This document shows, one piece after another, positions 53,346-63,118 of a DNA stretch of 64,000 bases. Both the position numbers and the translations under genes were made by a program. The first letter of the stretch is position 1; each line of letters opens with the position of its first letter. A model generated the notes under the pieces. It made no database searches and had not been told where the DNA came from. It saw only the letters and a list, made by a program, of their open reading frames with translations. The DNA lies in assembly GCF_000332495.1 (NCBI RefSeq), contig NZ_AOGW02000011.1, positions 1 to 64,000 of the forward strand, read 5' to 3'. This stretch comes from Leptospira terpstrae serovar Hualin str. LT 11-33 = ATCC 700639 (GTDB lineage Bacteria > Spirochaetota > Leptospiria > Leptospirales > Leptospiraceae).

Positions 53346-53400
53346 GTCTCCTTGTTACAGATAAATCATATATATCCCCCCCGTAAGGAATTATTGTCAA
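53346..53400 (-). promoter_or_regulatory. Promoter and ribosome site of the OmpL47-like gene
   Basis: On the minus strand TTGACA (53400-53395) and GATATA (53376-53371) are spaced by 18 bases, followed by AAGGAGAC (53353-53346) 7 bases before the ATG. This is a near-consensus sigma-70 type promoter. A divergent ribosome site AAGGAA (53385-53390) for the FlaA-like gene lies inside the same stretch. Confidence 0.6.
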
Positions 53401-53401
53401 C

Positions 53402-54043
53402 ATGAATGCACCAAGAATCTTAGGGAAACTTACACTTTTTCTTTTTTGGATAGGAATGGTTCCAATTCAGGCTGAGGCAGGGATTTGGCGGGAGATTTTA
53501 CTCGAAAATTTTGAATTGTCCAACTACAATCGGGAAAACTTGCGCACTAAATTGGAAAAAGGTACAAAACTTCCAGAAATTAGCCTCTCTTCCAATTTCA
53601 CTGCACCTATCCCAGGATCCAAACAAGCACTTGTCTTACGAATCCCCAAAGAAGCCAATTTCCCATTTTCTTTATACTTTCCTAAACCCATCGAAGTAAA
53701 TGCCTTTATCAAAGAAATTGCCATTCCCATCTATTCATCACAATCCAATGGGAACCTAACACTGATCATAGAATCGCAAGATGCAGAAGTTAGACAATTG
53801 AATCTCACCTCACTCAATTATCGAGGTTGGAAATCAATTACGGTTTCGATTTCAAAAAATTTTGATCAAAATGATAGAGTTTTTCTTCAAAAAAGTTCCA
53901 TACGCATTCTCGGATTCTTTTATTTACCCTATGAAAATAATGATCCAAACCAAGAGGTTCTCATTGCCATCGATGACATAACTGCCATAGTACGAGATAA
54001 ATATAGGCCACTCCGTAATAAAGAAGTCCTATTAGAGGACTGA
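53402..54043 (+). CDS. Flagellar filament FlaA-like protein
   Basis: A 213-residue exported protein with a signal peptide (about residues 1-26, GMVPIQAEA). The start of the mature part (GIWREILLENFELSNYNREN) and the later KEIAIPIYSSQSNGNLTLIIE, YRGWKSITVSI and IRILGFFYLP resemble spirochaetal FlaA outer-layer proteins, which coat the periplasmic flagellar filament. It is shorter than FlaA1 and has only one neighbour of that type (none here), so it may be a FlaA2-like or accessory copy. It is divergent from the OmpL47-like gene. Confidence 0.7.
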   Translation: MNAPRILGKLTLFLFWIGMVPIQAEAGIWREILLENFELSNYNRENLRTKLEKGTKLPEISLSSNFTAPIPGSKQALVLRIPKEANFPFSLYFPKPIEVNAFIKEIAIPIYSSQSNGNLTLIIESQDAEVRQLNLTSLNYRGWKSITVSISKNFDQNDRVFLQKSSIRILGFFYLPYENNDPNQEVLIAIDDITAIVRDKYRPLRNKEVLLED

Positions 54044-54120
54044 ATTTTCGCCTCCCTACATCGATTCTTTGTGCAAAAAAACTCTTTTCTTCATAACCTC
54101 ATGACCGAACCTGATCCTAA

Positions 54121-54576
54121 ATGGAAATGGAACTGTCCCTAGAACAATACGAAACCCTGCTTAAGTTAGTGTATATGGGAGATTGGGTCATTTCCACCTT
54201 ACAAGCCAAGGACAGATCAGAAGACGAACCTGACACAGATTCTCGATTTGCCGATGTGGTTCGCCATGTATTCTCACAGGCCGAACACGCAGGCCTTGGA
54301 AATATTGTTCAAATTGATCAGAACAATGGAGAACCTTATTTAACTAGGGAATTCGAAGAAGAAAGTGGTCTGGTTGATATCTTAGAAGACTACGAAGACG
54401 AAGTATTCTGGCAAGCTCTCATTGAAAGATTGGCTCACAGAGATTTCCTACGCCACTATGGTGAAACTGCAATTTCCCAAATGGCAATCGAAGAACGAAT
54501 CGAAAAGGAAACTCCCTTCCATGATAAATGGGCGCAAGAGTTTCATGAGAACGGCCTCGAAAACTTAAAGATCTAA
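54121..54576 (+). CDS. Conserved acidic protein of unknown function
   Basis: A 151-residue cytoplasmic protein with many Glu and Asp. No signal, membrane segment or known motif was seen. Helical predictions by eye: LSLEQYETLLKLVYMGDWVISTLQ, RFADVVRHVFSQAEHAGL, EVFWQALIERLAHRDFLRHYG. It begins 77 bases after the FlaA-like gene. It may be a genus-specific protein; no function is proposed. Confidence 0.6.
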   Translation: MEMELSLEQYETLLKLVYMGDWVISTLQAKDRSEDEPDTDSRFADVVRHVFSQAEHAGLGNIVQIDQNNGEPYLTREFEEESGLVDILEDYEDEVFWQALIERLAHRDFLRHYGETAISQMAIEERIEKETPFHDKWAQEFHENGLENLKI

Positions 54577-54638
54577 CAAATTTTCAATTATATAACAATT
54601 ACTAACTACCAAACAAAAATTAACTTTTGATTTCAAAC

Positions 54639-56174
54639 TTACTTCGTAGGTAATTTGGATTTAGGCCAAAGTAATTTATCTTCTCTTTCTTTTTTCTTAT
54701 TCATCGTTTCACTCAGTCTTGTTCGTAAAATAAATTCAATTTGGTCTTTGGAACCGGAGGATAACCTGTCGGCATCTGAAATATTTCCAAGATCTCTCAG
54801 CAATAACTGAATTGCCTCGTAAGGCTTTTCATTTAAGAAATCCCCATTCGCCTGTAAATTCGGGATGCGGTTCCAATTAGATATAGCTTCTGTAAGTAGT
54901 TTGGAATCCTTTCGCGACATTCCTGCTTCCCAAAGAATCCTACCTTTATCAAAATAACCGTCTTTAATTCTGTATCCCTTAGGTGTTTTTGAAATCAAAG
55001 TATCTATGATATCGATTCGTTTTTTAGAATACGCTTCCTCAACATCTTTGAGAGTGAATATTTTTTTATCTCGTAAAAGTTTTCGATATTTTTCATCGAC
55101 TCGTCTCAAGGTTTCATATCGGAGAGTTTGTTTTTGTTCTGGTGTTGCCAATTTCAAAAACTCTTTTGATTGAAAGTATTGTTCTAGAGCTCTTGCTTGA
55201 ATTTCATATATGTTTTCAATAGTAAAAAGGATTTCAGTGCCAGTATTCGTTCCCAAATTTTCAGATAAAGCTGCCATCATTTGCCTAAGAAAATCTTCTT
55301 TGTTAAGATTTTCTTGAAAGTAATCAATAGCAAAATAACTGGGATCCCCACTGAATGGATAAGCTAATCGTTGTAAGTTTTCATAATATAAATCACGAAC
55401 AAAAAAACTTAAGTCTCCTTTGTCTGGATCATAACCCATAAACCGAGAAATAAATTCATCTAACTGTTTTTCTTTTTTCTGTTTGAGAGTTCGATCCAAG
55501 TATTTACTACGATCTTCTTTGGGCATGGAAAGAGGTGACTTTGGTTCCGCCTCTCCTTCTTTTGAGATCCGCATGGTGATGGGAGGAGAAGATTCATCCC
55601 CTTTTCGAAACTCTTCAATAATACGGTTTCGTTCTTTATGAACAAATAAATTGTCTTCGGCAGATTCAATGTCTACTCGGAATGGATCACGAATCCCTTT
55701 TACTGTTGGGAGTACATCTTTGATGATGATATCTTCATAATCACGATTTCGTTTGATATAAGAATCAGCTACCCCTGAATTTTCATTGATTTGGTCATAT
55801 TCATTTTTAAATTGTTTACGTAAGGAAGAAGTACCTTCTAAATCTTTAACCAGATTTTCCCATTGGCTTCCTTTGTATTTACCTTTGGAAAATCCAGCTC
55901 CGTCGCCCTCATCTCCTTCTTCGCCATCACTGGGTTCATCGGTCGCTTCTGCATTGCCAGATTCACCACCTAACTTACCAAAGCTCATCTGAAAAGAAAC
56001 TTCCTTCTCTTCCTCAGTTACATAAATCCAGGGAGGGCCACAAAGAGTTTTTTGATAAGGAGAGTCGGATTGGTTAAAGGAATATATAATTAATGTTATG
56101 TGGAGAACAACCGAAATATAAAAAGCAAAATAAAATCTACTTTCAAATAAAAAATTAAGAATTCCTTTTTGCAT
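54639..56174 (-). CDS. Unknown membrane-anchored protein overlapping lnt
   Basis: About 511 residues from the ATG at 56174 (a TTG 24 bases earlier is possible). One N-terminal membrane segment (about residues 14-33, FYFAFYISVVLHITLIIYSF) is followed by a glutamate/glycine-rich acidic stretch (about 60-95: SGNAEATDEPSDGEEGDEG) and a long helical, charged region to the end. I recognise no family. It overlaps the end of lnt by 20 bases, so it is translated with it. A role in lipoprotein export or envelope assembly is only guessed from position. Confidence 0.55.
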   Translation of the reverse strand: MQKGILNFLFESRFYFAFYISVVLHITLIIYSFNQSDSPYQKTLCGPPWIYVTEEEKEVSFQMSFGKLGGESGNAEATDEPSDGEEGDEGDGAGFSKGKYKGSQWENLVKDLEGTSSLRKQFKNEYDQINENSGVADSYIKRNRDYEDIIIKDVLPTVKGIRDPFRVDIESAEDNLFVHKERNRIIEEFRKGDESSPPITMRISKEGEAEPKSPLSMPKEDRSKYLDRTLKQKKEKQLDEFISRFMGYDPDKGDLSFFVRDLYYENLQRLAYPFSGDPSYFAIDYFQENLNKEDFLRQMMAALSENLGTNTGTEILFTIENIYEIQARALEQYFQSKEFLKLATPEQKQTLRYETLRRVDEKYRKLLRDKKIFTLKDVEEAYSKKRIDIIDTLISKTPKGYRIKDGYFDKGRILWEAGMSRKDSKLLTEAISNWNRIPNLQANGDFLNEKPYEAIQLLLRDLGNISDADRLSSGSKDQIEFILRTRLSETMNKKKEREDKLLWPKSKLPTK

Positions 56175-57918
56175 AAAATAAGAATACAATCCCAACAATT
56201 CCCATATACAAATAGGAAAGTAGATTTCCGTATAAACGATAAAAAGTCATTTCACCAGGAATTACCTGCACTTTTTTTCTAATCACTGCCGTAGTTTCGA
56301 TAGGAGTAAAATCATTATCGATATTTCTTCCTAAATGGTCCGTAAACACAGAAGTACCCGAATTTGTAGACCGAACTATCCATTTACGAAACTCAATGGC
56401 ACGTAGTCTTCCTAAAGTATGGTGTTGGTATGACTCAACGGAATTCCCATACCATTTATCATTGGTAACGTTGACAATAAAATCAGGATCACCTTGAAAC
56501 TTTCTTACATATTCAGAAATGATTACTTCATAACAAATCAAAGGTAAAAAACTACCCAAAGTTTTTTCTTCCACTTTGTCTTTTGAATAGTATTCACGAA
56601 CTCCCCCTGGCCCCATAACCATAGTATCTTCCCAATGTAAGTCTTTTGTTTGGGAAGTTGAATTCTTTCGCGGTTCATAATATGGAATCAGAGCAAGGCT
56701 TGTTCCCGGTGCAAATTGTCCAGTTTGGCCTGAGAGAGCATACATCCATTCAAATGGCATGTATTCTCCAAAAATTAGTAAAAATACCTTTTGGTAACTA
56801 TTCCTTCTTTCTCCATTTGGATTCATAAGGACAGACGAATTGTACATCCGTACATCCCGTCTAGAAATGCGACCAGGCATTGCTGTTGGCACAACATCGG
56901 CATCTAACTCATTATAAAAAACATTTGTCCCATGGCGAAGGCTAAGGATGGCCATAAGTGATTCAAACTGGTGCCAATAGATACGACTATACCTTGTCAC
57001 TTCTGTATCATGTGTTGTGAAAAAGGGGATCCCCGATTCTGGCAATACAACTAGATCGACGGGGTTTTGTTTTAGTGCTATTTCTGTCATCGTATCGATA
57101 CGAGTCATCAAATTACGAATTTCTTCTGCGGGATTACGTCCATCTCGAAATTCCAAAGGAGCATTAGGTTGTACGATGAGAACTTCCCGTTCTGCAATAG
57201 GTTTTACTTGGGACCATTTCTGAAATAAATAGTAGCCGTTTGCAAAAAACAAAGCGGAAACAAATATAATACCTAATCCAGCAAAAACAATTTTTTTTTG
57301 AATGCCCTTATGTTTTGAGAGAAAAGAGGTAAACAATCGAAGAAAAGACCTTGGTTTTCTGAGATAAAAAAGATAATAAGAAACAAAAAACAAAAATGCG
57401 GACAGTCCGTACGCACTTGTATACTCTGCATTTTGTGCTAAAATTTGATTTTCCGCGACAACGTTGCCAAAATACCAAGGAAACACTTGGGGAGTAAAAA
57501 ATTCAGCAAATAGAATGGAAACAGAAGCAATGACAGGAAAAAATCTTCCGACACGTTTTGCTAAAAAAGAAAACAGAAGAAGATACACTGGGAATTTGAA
57601 ATTTAAAAGGATAGCAGAACCAATGAAAATAGGAACAGCTAAATACCAATCAAAACCACCGAATACAGTGGTCATATGGTAAACCCAATGGAAGGAAACA
57701 AAATAAAATAAAATGGAAAAACCAAACCCGTGATAGATCAGTTTTTTCCAATCACCTCGGTTTCTTTTTTCGATGATAAAAAGTCCGAATGGAGCTACCC
57801 AAACAAAAAAAGGCAAACTCAAAGGAGCAAAGGAAAGAAAGGAAAAAACAGCAGTAATCGTATAACAAAAAACGGATATGAACCCTTCGCGTGAAATTAA
57901 AAAACGTACTAGTTTCAT
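56155..57918 (-). CDS. lnt: Apolipoprotein N-acyltransferase
   Basis: A 587-residue inner-membrane enzyme. About six membrane segments occupy the first 220 residues and one the end. The nitrilase-like catalytic part carries Glu in VLPESGIPFF, a Lys in NSYQKVFLLIFGEYMP and Cys in PLICYEVIIS, followed by NVTNDKWYGNS and RAIEFRKWIVRSTNSGTSVF. It adds the third acyl chain to the N-terminal cysteine of lipoproteins, needed by many proteins in this window. It is first-class family length. A PIN-TRAM gene lies 24 bases upstream. Confidence 0.92.
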   Translation of the reverse strand: MKLVRFLISREGFISVFCYTITAVFSFLSFAPLSLPFFVWVAPFGLFIIEKRNRGDWKKLIYHGFGFSILFYFVSFHWVYHMTTVFGGFDWYLAVPIFIGSAILLNFKFPVYLLLFSFLAKRVGRFFPVIASVSILFAEFFTPQVFPWYFGNVVAENQILAQNAEYTSAYGLSAFLFFVSYYLFYLRKPRSFLRLFTSFLSKHKGIQKKIVFAGLGIIFVSALFFANGYYLFQKWSQVKPIAEREVLIVQPNAPLEFRDGRNPAEEIRNLMTRIDTMTEIALKQNPVDLVVLPESGIPFFTTHDTEVTRYSRIYWHQFESLMAILSLRHGTNVFYNELDADVVPTAMPGRISRRDVRMYNSSVLMNPNGERRNSYQKVFLLIFGEYMPFEWMYALSGQTGQFAPGTSLALIPYYEPRKNSTSQTKDLHWEDTMVMGPGGVREYYSKDKVEEKTLGSFLPLICYEVIISEYVRKFQGDPDFIVNVTNDKWYGNSVESYQHHTLGRLRAIEFRKWIVRSTNSGTSVFTDHLGRNIDNDFTPIETTAVIRKKVQVIPGEMTFYRLYGNLLSYLYMGIVGIVFLFYAKRNS

Positions 57919-57942
57919 ACCCGTTAGACTACTAAAAAAAGA

Positions 57943-58980
57943 TTACGATTTGTTGTAGTTATTGTTACCGTTTTGCACTTTTGTGAAAATCATTTTACCG
58001 GCAGCGGTTTGGATGATACTTGTGACAACAACACGTACATCTTTACCAACTAAGTGCCCGCCGTTTTCAATCACAACCATAGTCCCATCTTCTAAGTAAC
58101 CGATTCCTTGGTTTTCATCCTTCCCTTCTTTAATGACGGAAATTTGAAATTCTTCACCAGGTAAAACTACAGGCTTTAGAGCATTGGCAAGGTTATTTAA
58201 GTTGAGAACTCGAACTCCTTGTAATTCAGCCACTTTGTTTAGGTTGAAGTCGTTTGTAACAACAGCTCCTCCCGTATCACGTGCTAATTTCACAAGTTTT
58301 GCATCGACTTCTCTAGTATCTGAATAATCAGTATAAGTGATTTTAACTTCGATGGAACCTTTTCTTTGGAGTTTGTTCAACATTTCCAAACCACGTCTTC
58401 CGCGAGCCCGTTTGATAGGATCAGAAGAATCGGAAATTAGTTGGATTTCTCGTAATACAAAGTTAGGTAGAATGAGGGGACCATCTAAAAAATGTGTATC
58501 AGCAATATCTAAAATACGACCATCTATCACAACGGATGTATCTAATATCTTATCGCGGATATGACTATTTGCATTTTCTAACCCTGGGATCTGAAAACTA
58601 GAACCTGTTCCGCCAGTTCCACCACCAAAAATGGCAAGACCGGGCTTTCTTGAAAACGCAACTCCAGTTTTGATTCCAGTAAGGAACAAAAGTACTGCTA
58701 CAAAAATAGCAATAGATTTATAGCCATAATCATTTAGGAGACTCACAGGAAATGCTGCAATAGACAATCCGAGAAGTGCTCCAATGCTAGCACAAAGTAC
58801 AACATCGGCTTTGATTTCAGGGAATAATTTTCTTTCACCTAACACGAGGAATAGGGAGTATACGAGAATGATTCCAGCAAGTGTCCCCGCCAAAACGAGG
58901 TTTTGCGATTCCGAATATAAGAAGAAAAACGATACCGAAGAGACGAGAATCGTCCCAAGGGCTGAAAGTAAGTGTTTCAT
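57943..58980 (-). CDS. PIN-TRAM domain membrane protein (YacL-like)
   Basis: A 345-residue protein. Four membrane segments occupy about residues 5-110. A PIN domain follows (about 140-255): [17 protein letters not shown] and [19 protein letters not shown] hold the acidic metal ligands of the nuclease site. A TRAM domain (about 270-340, [33 protein letters not shown]) should bind RNA. YacL-type proteins are widespread in bacteria and their RNA targets are poorly known. It is 39 bases downstream of the carD-like gene. Confidence 0.85.
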   Translation of the reverse strand: MKHLLSALGTILVSSVSFFFLYSESQNLVLAGTLAGIILVYSLFLVLGERKLFPEIKADVVLCASIGALLGLSIAAFPVSLLNDYGYKSIAIFVAVLLFLTGIKTGVAFSRKPGLAIFGGGTGGTGSSFQIPGLENANSHIRDKILDTSVVIDGRILDIADTHFLDGPLILPNFVLREIQLISDSSDPIKRARGRRGLEMLNKLQRKGSIEVKITYTDYSDTREVDAKLVKLARDTGGAVVTNDFNLNKVAELQGVRVLNLNNLANALKPVVLPGEEFQISVIKEGKDENQGIGYLEDGTMVVIENGGHLVGKDVRVVVTSIIQTAAGKMIFTKVQNGNNNYNKS

Positions 58981-59019
58981 AACTCAATCCTTGTAAAAGA
59001 GTTGAGCAAAAACGGAAGT

Positions 59020-59637
59020 TTATTCTAGATCTAGATCATCATCCAATTCTTTTGGAGGTGGTGGTGGAGCCATTCCCTGAACCGAAGCTGCTAACACGTC
59101 CGAGACGATGTTCCCTGCTTCTTCCTGGGGTACACCTTTACTAAGTGCAATTTCCATCTTTACTAAATTATAGGCGCTCTCATAGAGCTTTCTTTCCATA
59201 ATGGAAAGTTCTTTGCCATAGGCACGTCTGTAAAGATTACGGCAAACATCAGCCACTTCGAAAATGGAACCAGATTTAATCTTGTTCATATTGTTCTGGT
59301 AACGGACCTTCCAGTCCTCTTCCGTGTCGACCTCATCCTTTTTTAGGAGAGTGAGAACTTTTTTGATCTCTTTTTTATCAATGATCGACCGGATACCCAC
59401 ATCAATTGCGCGATCCACAGGGATAGAGACCTTCATTTTGGAACCTTGAATTTCCAAACTGTAGCAGTCTTTTTTCTTTCCCAGAATCAGCTTTTTTGCA
59501 ACTTCTGTGACTTCACCTACTCCATGGATGGGATATACAACATAATCCCCAACCTTGAATTTAGGCTCTTTAGTTTTTTCGTTTAGTTTTTTTGTAGCCA
59601 AGTAAGTATAATAACTTCCGTAAATACTCTTGCCCAT
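59020..59637 (-). CDS. CarD-family transcription regulator
   Basis: A 205-residue protein. Residues about 25-85 form the RNA polymerase-interacting domain: [20 protein letters not shown] and [26 protein letters not shown] helical C-terminal DNA-binding part follows ([37 protein letters not shown]...). CarD binds the polymerase beta subunit and stabilises open complexes, often at rRNA promoters. The tail ends in a proline-rich [16 protein letters not shown] fairly conserved housekeeping regulator in spirochaetes. Confidence 0.88.
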   Translation of the reverse strand: MGKSIYGSYYTYLATKKLNEKTKEPKFKVGDYVVYPIHGVGEVTEVAKKLILGKKKDCYSLEIQGSKMKVSIPVDRAIDVGIRSIIDKKEIKKVLTLLKKDEVDTEEDWKVRYQNNMNKIKSGSIFEVADVCRNLYRRAYGKELSIMERKLYESAYNLVKMEIALSKGVPQEEAGNIVSDVLAASVQGMAPPPPPKELDDDLDLE

Positions 59638-59684
59638 ACTATACCTGAAAATTGACGAATGTCAAGGAAGTTGGCAAAAATAGT

Positions 59685-60296
59685 TCAGAATCGAATGGTT
59701 TTTACCTGAGCGTCGGTAAGAGAAGGAAGTTTTGACTTCACAGCATCCAAAGTCTCTTTTGCGTCATCCAACCGATAGAAGTATCCTGCAAATAGTTTGC
59801 CAGTAGAGGTACGAAAGATCCTTCCTCGTAAGGAAGGATGGGTATCAATCAGTTGTTTACCCACAGCAATGGCTTCTTCCGGGGTGAAATCCCCAATTTG
59901 GACCATGTAATTGATTTGGTCATTTTTTGGAGGGAATTTTAAGGTTGCAGGAAACGGTGACCCAGAAGCTGAATCTGATCCTTCGGCTCGGCTCTCGCTT
60001 GGGTTGAGTCCTTCTTCGTTGGCTTCTGCTTGTTTGGGTGCAGGTATTTTTGTAGAACCTACATTGGAAAAAGAAGTTTCAGAGTTTTCTTTAAATTTAG
60101 TCTCTTTTTGTCCTAATTGGATTCCCACAACCATACCTGAAGTAAACAATAGAATTCCTCCGATAAGAAGGATAAATGCAGATTTTGGTTTCGGAGGACT
60201 AGAAAGATAAGAATGAGGTTGGGGAGAATAGGATGGAACCTCGCCTTCTAAGGGTCGGCCGGATCTAAGCTTTCTTGAATAATCGATATTTTGCAT
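59685..60296 (-). CDS. SPOR-domain membrane protein
   Basis: A 203-residue protein. One membrane segment (about residues 38-60, SAFILLIGGILLFTSGMVVGIQLG) follows a short proline-rich N-terminus. A low-complexity linker (about 65-125) leads to a C-terminal SPOR-like domain (INYMVQIGDFTPEEAIAVGKQLIDTHPSLRGRIFRTSTGKLFAGYF, about 130-203). SPOR domains bind denuded septal peptidoglycan. It is the first gene in the carD-lnt direction. Confidence 0.75.
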   Translation of the reverse strand: MQNIDYSRKLRSGRPLEGEVPSYSPQPHSYLSSPPKPKSAFILLIGGILLFTSGMVVGIQLGQKETKFKENSETSFSNVGSTKIPAPKQAEANEEGLNPSESRAEGSDSASGSPFPATLKFPPKNDQINYMVQIGDFTPEEAIAVGKQLIDTHPSLRGRIFRTSTGKLFAGYFYRLDDAKETLDAVKSKLPSLTDAQVKTIRF

Positions 60297-60441
60297 GGGC
60301 GTTCCGGGATCTCTATTACTCTAATTGTCGGACACCAAATCGAAAAAATAGAATGGTTTTTTATGAAATCAGAATGATTCTGATTCTTGGAGATCGTAGT
60401 TGATATCACTAATCAATTTATTAAAATGATATTATAAAATC

Positions 60442-61068
60442 GTGAACTGTCCTCTCTGTGAATCTGACTCTGCCCCTTTCCATAAGAACCGCATTCGTTC
60501 CTATTCTAGATGTTTAAATTGCCTTTCGGTATTTATGGACCAGGCGTTTTGGCCAAACGAGGAAACAGAAAAATTAAGGTATATAGAACATAACAATGAT
60601 GTATATGATACTCGTTACCAAAGTTTTCTAAAACCAATTGTGGAAAAAGTTATCAGGCATCAAAAAGTGTCTGACAAAGGTTTGGATTATGGTGCAGGTC
60701 CGGGTCCCGTGGTTCAATATTTATTAGAACAGGAGGGTTTCAAAATCAAATTGTATGATCCCTTCTTTCAAAATTATCCAGAAAACCTAAAACAAACTTA
60801 CGACTTTATCATTCTCACTGAAGTTGTAGAACATTTTCATTCACCGAAAAAGGAGTTTCAAAAATTAGCTAACTTACTTGAACCAGGTGGAAGTCTGTAT
60901 ATACTCACTTACCCATACAATGATTCTATCAATTTTGAAAGTTGGTATTATAAAAATGACCGTACCCATACCTTCTTTTATACAGCAGAAGCCTTTGAAT
61001 GGATTTGCGAACATTATTCATTCCGAAAGCTAGACATTGAAGGCAGAATCATTCGGCTCCAAATATAA
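60442..61068 (+). CDS. SAM-dependent methyltransferase with N-terminal zinc ribbon
   Basis: A 208-residue protein from a GTG at 60442 without a clear ribosome site. Cys pairs (CPLC, CLNC) form an N-terminal zinc-ribbon-like motif (residues 3-27). The class I methyltransferase core follows: GLDYGAGPGPVVQYL (SAM-binding GxGxG-like), YDFIILTEVVEHFHSP (motif with acidic residue) and LEPGGSLYILTYP. The substrate is unknown; related proteins with this ribbon act in polysaccharide or small-molecule modification. It is convergent with a SpoIIE gene. Confidence 0.75.
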   Translation: MNCPLCESDSAPFHKNRIRSYSRCLNCLSVFMDQAFWPNEETEKLRYIEHNNDVYDTRYQSFLKPIVEKVIRHQKVSDKGLDYGAGPGPVVQYLLEQEGFKIKLYDPFFQNYPENLKQTYDFIILTEVVEHFHSPKKEFQKLANLLEPGGSLYILTYPYNDSINFESWYYKNDRTHTFFYTAEAFEWICEHYSFRKLDIEGRIIRLQI

Positions 61069-61098
61069 ACTTACCGTGAATCATATGTCTCTATCTAA

Positions 61099-63051
61099 TT
61101 ACATAACAGAAAGTAAATCTTGTAATTTAGGATGGTCAGGTGACATTTTTTTAATCAATCCAATCAAAAAAGATGCCCTGTCCTTATCCCCATTCAACCG
61201 GCAAACATCCGCTAAATGGATCAAGTTTCGTATATTAGAAGGTTGTCGAAGACGTACCCTTTCCCCTAATTCTTGAGATTCTCCAAGAAATGATTGAGAC
61301 TTATATAAAGAATACATTCTTTTATACAAAACTGAAGTGTGAAACATCCATACAGTGTCAGATGGATAATTTTCCAATGCAAGACTTGCATATTCCATAG
61401 CTTTCACTAAATCATCTTTTTTCTCATACAATTTAGCTATATACTTTAATTCGGAAATTGAAGTTTCCAAAGCAGACTCGTAGGACAATAACAAATCCAA
61501 AGCCTTATCGAAACGTTTCTCTCGAATATTTTCGCGAGCTTCTACAAAAAACTTACCTGGTTTTGGATATGCATCCAAATTATATTGCAATGATATCAAA
61601 CTCAAATCATCCGAATACTTTCCTTTCCTACGGAGACAACCCAAAATAGATTGCATATCCCCACCTGCTTCTTCAATATTTTCTAATATTAAGTTTTGAT
61701 CCTCATTAATATCACGAAATCTTCCATCCTCGGAAAGCACCAAATCGTCTTTTCCATCAGAACCACAAAAAATTTTATCTCCTTTTTTCATTTGAAAGAC
61801 AGAGATAAAAGTATCTGACAAACCTTCCATTACACCTAACTTGTAATAGTGGATTTCATTTTCAATAAAGGAGGCCTTCCCATCACGATACAAAATTACC
61901 CAAGGATGCTCTAAATTTATAAAATACAAAGTTCCAGTAGACTCTTCCAATAGCCCAACTACAGCAGAAACTAACATTGCCCCATCGAAGGTTTCAAAAA
62001 CCTTCTGTAAATCCAAATAACAATCGTGTAACCAACGTTCAGGAGAACGATTAGAGGAAACAGGATCCATCTTAGAACGAATGATGATAGAGTTATAGAC
62101 TGCACCGAGTACGATGGCTCCCCCTGCTCCTTGGATGGATTTTCCCATCGCATCACCATTTATAAAAGCTTTGTAACGTTTTCCCTGCAAAATTAAGTTA
62201 AAAACGGATACATAATCTCCGCCTAACTGATATTCTTTGTTTCTGAAGTTAAATTTTTTGTATTGGTTGACCACTGTTTCAATTGCCACAGCGCTCCCAC
62301 CGGTTTCATGTCCAAGTAATGGTTCAAGTAGAAGTGAAGTTAAAAAATAATCACCATCTTGTTGTGACTTTAAGGTTTGAATTTCATCTACAGTTTTCGT
62401 AATTTCTTCGTTCTTTTTAATGATTCGTTTGTGATTTAAAAAGGAATGAAATCTATACCCTTCAATGATGAATCCACTAAAAATACCAAGGATATAACTG
62501 ATCACTAAATTCTGCATGGAATAGGATGCAGCAGCAGTGGCGAGATTTGGTTTATAAATCATTACCGAAACAAGAAAGATAACAAGCGAAATGGGATAAT
62601 AAATAAATAAAGTTTTTCTCGGCAGCGGTAAAAATGGGAGAATCATTACCAACATTTGGAACCCTGAAACATAAGCCGCATCGTCTGCAATCCGACCGGT
62701 ATAATAGGCGGCAGTGAAAAGCAAATAAGCATATACCAAATAGGCCCAAGTCAGACCTTCCCAGGAAGAATGTATCTTTTTTGAGTGGTTATAAAGAATA
62801 AAGACAATATAAAAAAAACAAAGTAAGCTAAATCCAATCCGGAAATAAAATAATTCTGGGAATTCAGGGTGAAGTTTGGCATCAGTATCAAATGCGAAAC
62901 CTAACATACCAAAGACGCCAATGATACTTCCTGGGATTTGGATAATCCTTGTGTGCCTATCTAATTCCTGTATATAATCCTGATTATAAATTTCCCTCTC
63001 AGGGACCAGATCTAGAAATTTTGATAGAATCGTTTTAAAGTAATAATACAC
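61099..63051 (-). CDS. Membrane SpoIIE-type phosphatase with C-terminal TPRs
   Basis: A 650-residue protein. Six or so membrane segments (about residues 30-200) form a sensor part. A coiled coil (RIIKKNEEITKTVDEIQTLKSQQ) leads to a SpoIIE/PP2C domain (about 225-505) with NGDAMGKSIQGAGGAIVLG and FCGSDGKDDLVLSEDG. A C-terminal TPR part (about 540-650, EKRFDKALDLLLSYESAL, KDDLVKAMEYASLALENYPSD) follows. The catalytic and C-terminal parts are clearly paralogous to the end of the giant kinase protein at 25031-30745, sharing the GDAMGKSxQGAxGA and ERVRLRxPxN-type features. Confidence 0.85.
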   Translation of the reverse strand: MYYYFKTILSKFLDLVPEREIYNQDYIQELDRHTRIIQIPGSIIGVFGMLGFAFDTDAKLHPEFPELFYFRIGFSLLCFFYIVFILYNHSKKIHSSWEGLTWAYLVYAYLLFTAAYYTGRIADDAAYVSGFQMLVMILPFLPLPRKTLFIYYPISLVIFLVSVMIYKPNLATAAASYSMQNLVISYILGIFSGFIIEGYRFHSFLNHKRIIKKNEEITKTVDEIQTLKSQQDGDYFLTSLLLEPLLGHETGGSAVAIETVVNQYKKFNFRNKEYQLGGDYVSVFNLILQGKRYKAFINGDAMGKSIQGAGGAIVLGAVYNSIIIRSKMDPVSSNRSPERWLHDCYLDLQKVFETFDGAMLVSAVVGLLEESTGTLYFINLEHPWVILYRDGKASFIENEIHYYKLGVMEGLSDTFISVFQMKKGDKIFCGSDGKDDLVLSEDGRFRDINEDQNLILENIEEAGGDMQSILGCLRRKGKYSDDLSLISLQYNLDAYPKPGKFFVEARENIREKRFDKALDLLLSYESALETSISELKYIAKLYEKKDDLVKAMEYASLALENYPSDTVWMFHTSVLYKRMYSLYKSQSFLGESQELGERVRLRQPSNIRNLIHLADVCRLNGDKDRASFLIGLIKKMSPDHPKLQDLLSVM

Positions 63052-63064
63052 GATTCTTCATTAG

Positions 63065-63092
63065 ACGAAAAAGCCCGCACGAGGGCGGGCTT
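63065..63092 (-). terminator. Intrinsic terminator of the cytochrome c oxidase gene cluster
   Basis: On the minus strand the stem AAGCCCGC (63092-63085) pairs with GCGGGCTT (63078-63071), loop of 6, followed by TTTCG. It lies about 27 bases downstream of the subunit IV stop. Strong GC stem plus T-run, typical of an intrinsic terminator. Confidence 0.75.
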
Positions 63093-63118
63093 CTTTAAAA
63101 CGGTTTTGTCTATTTTTT

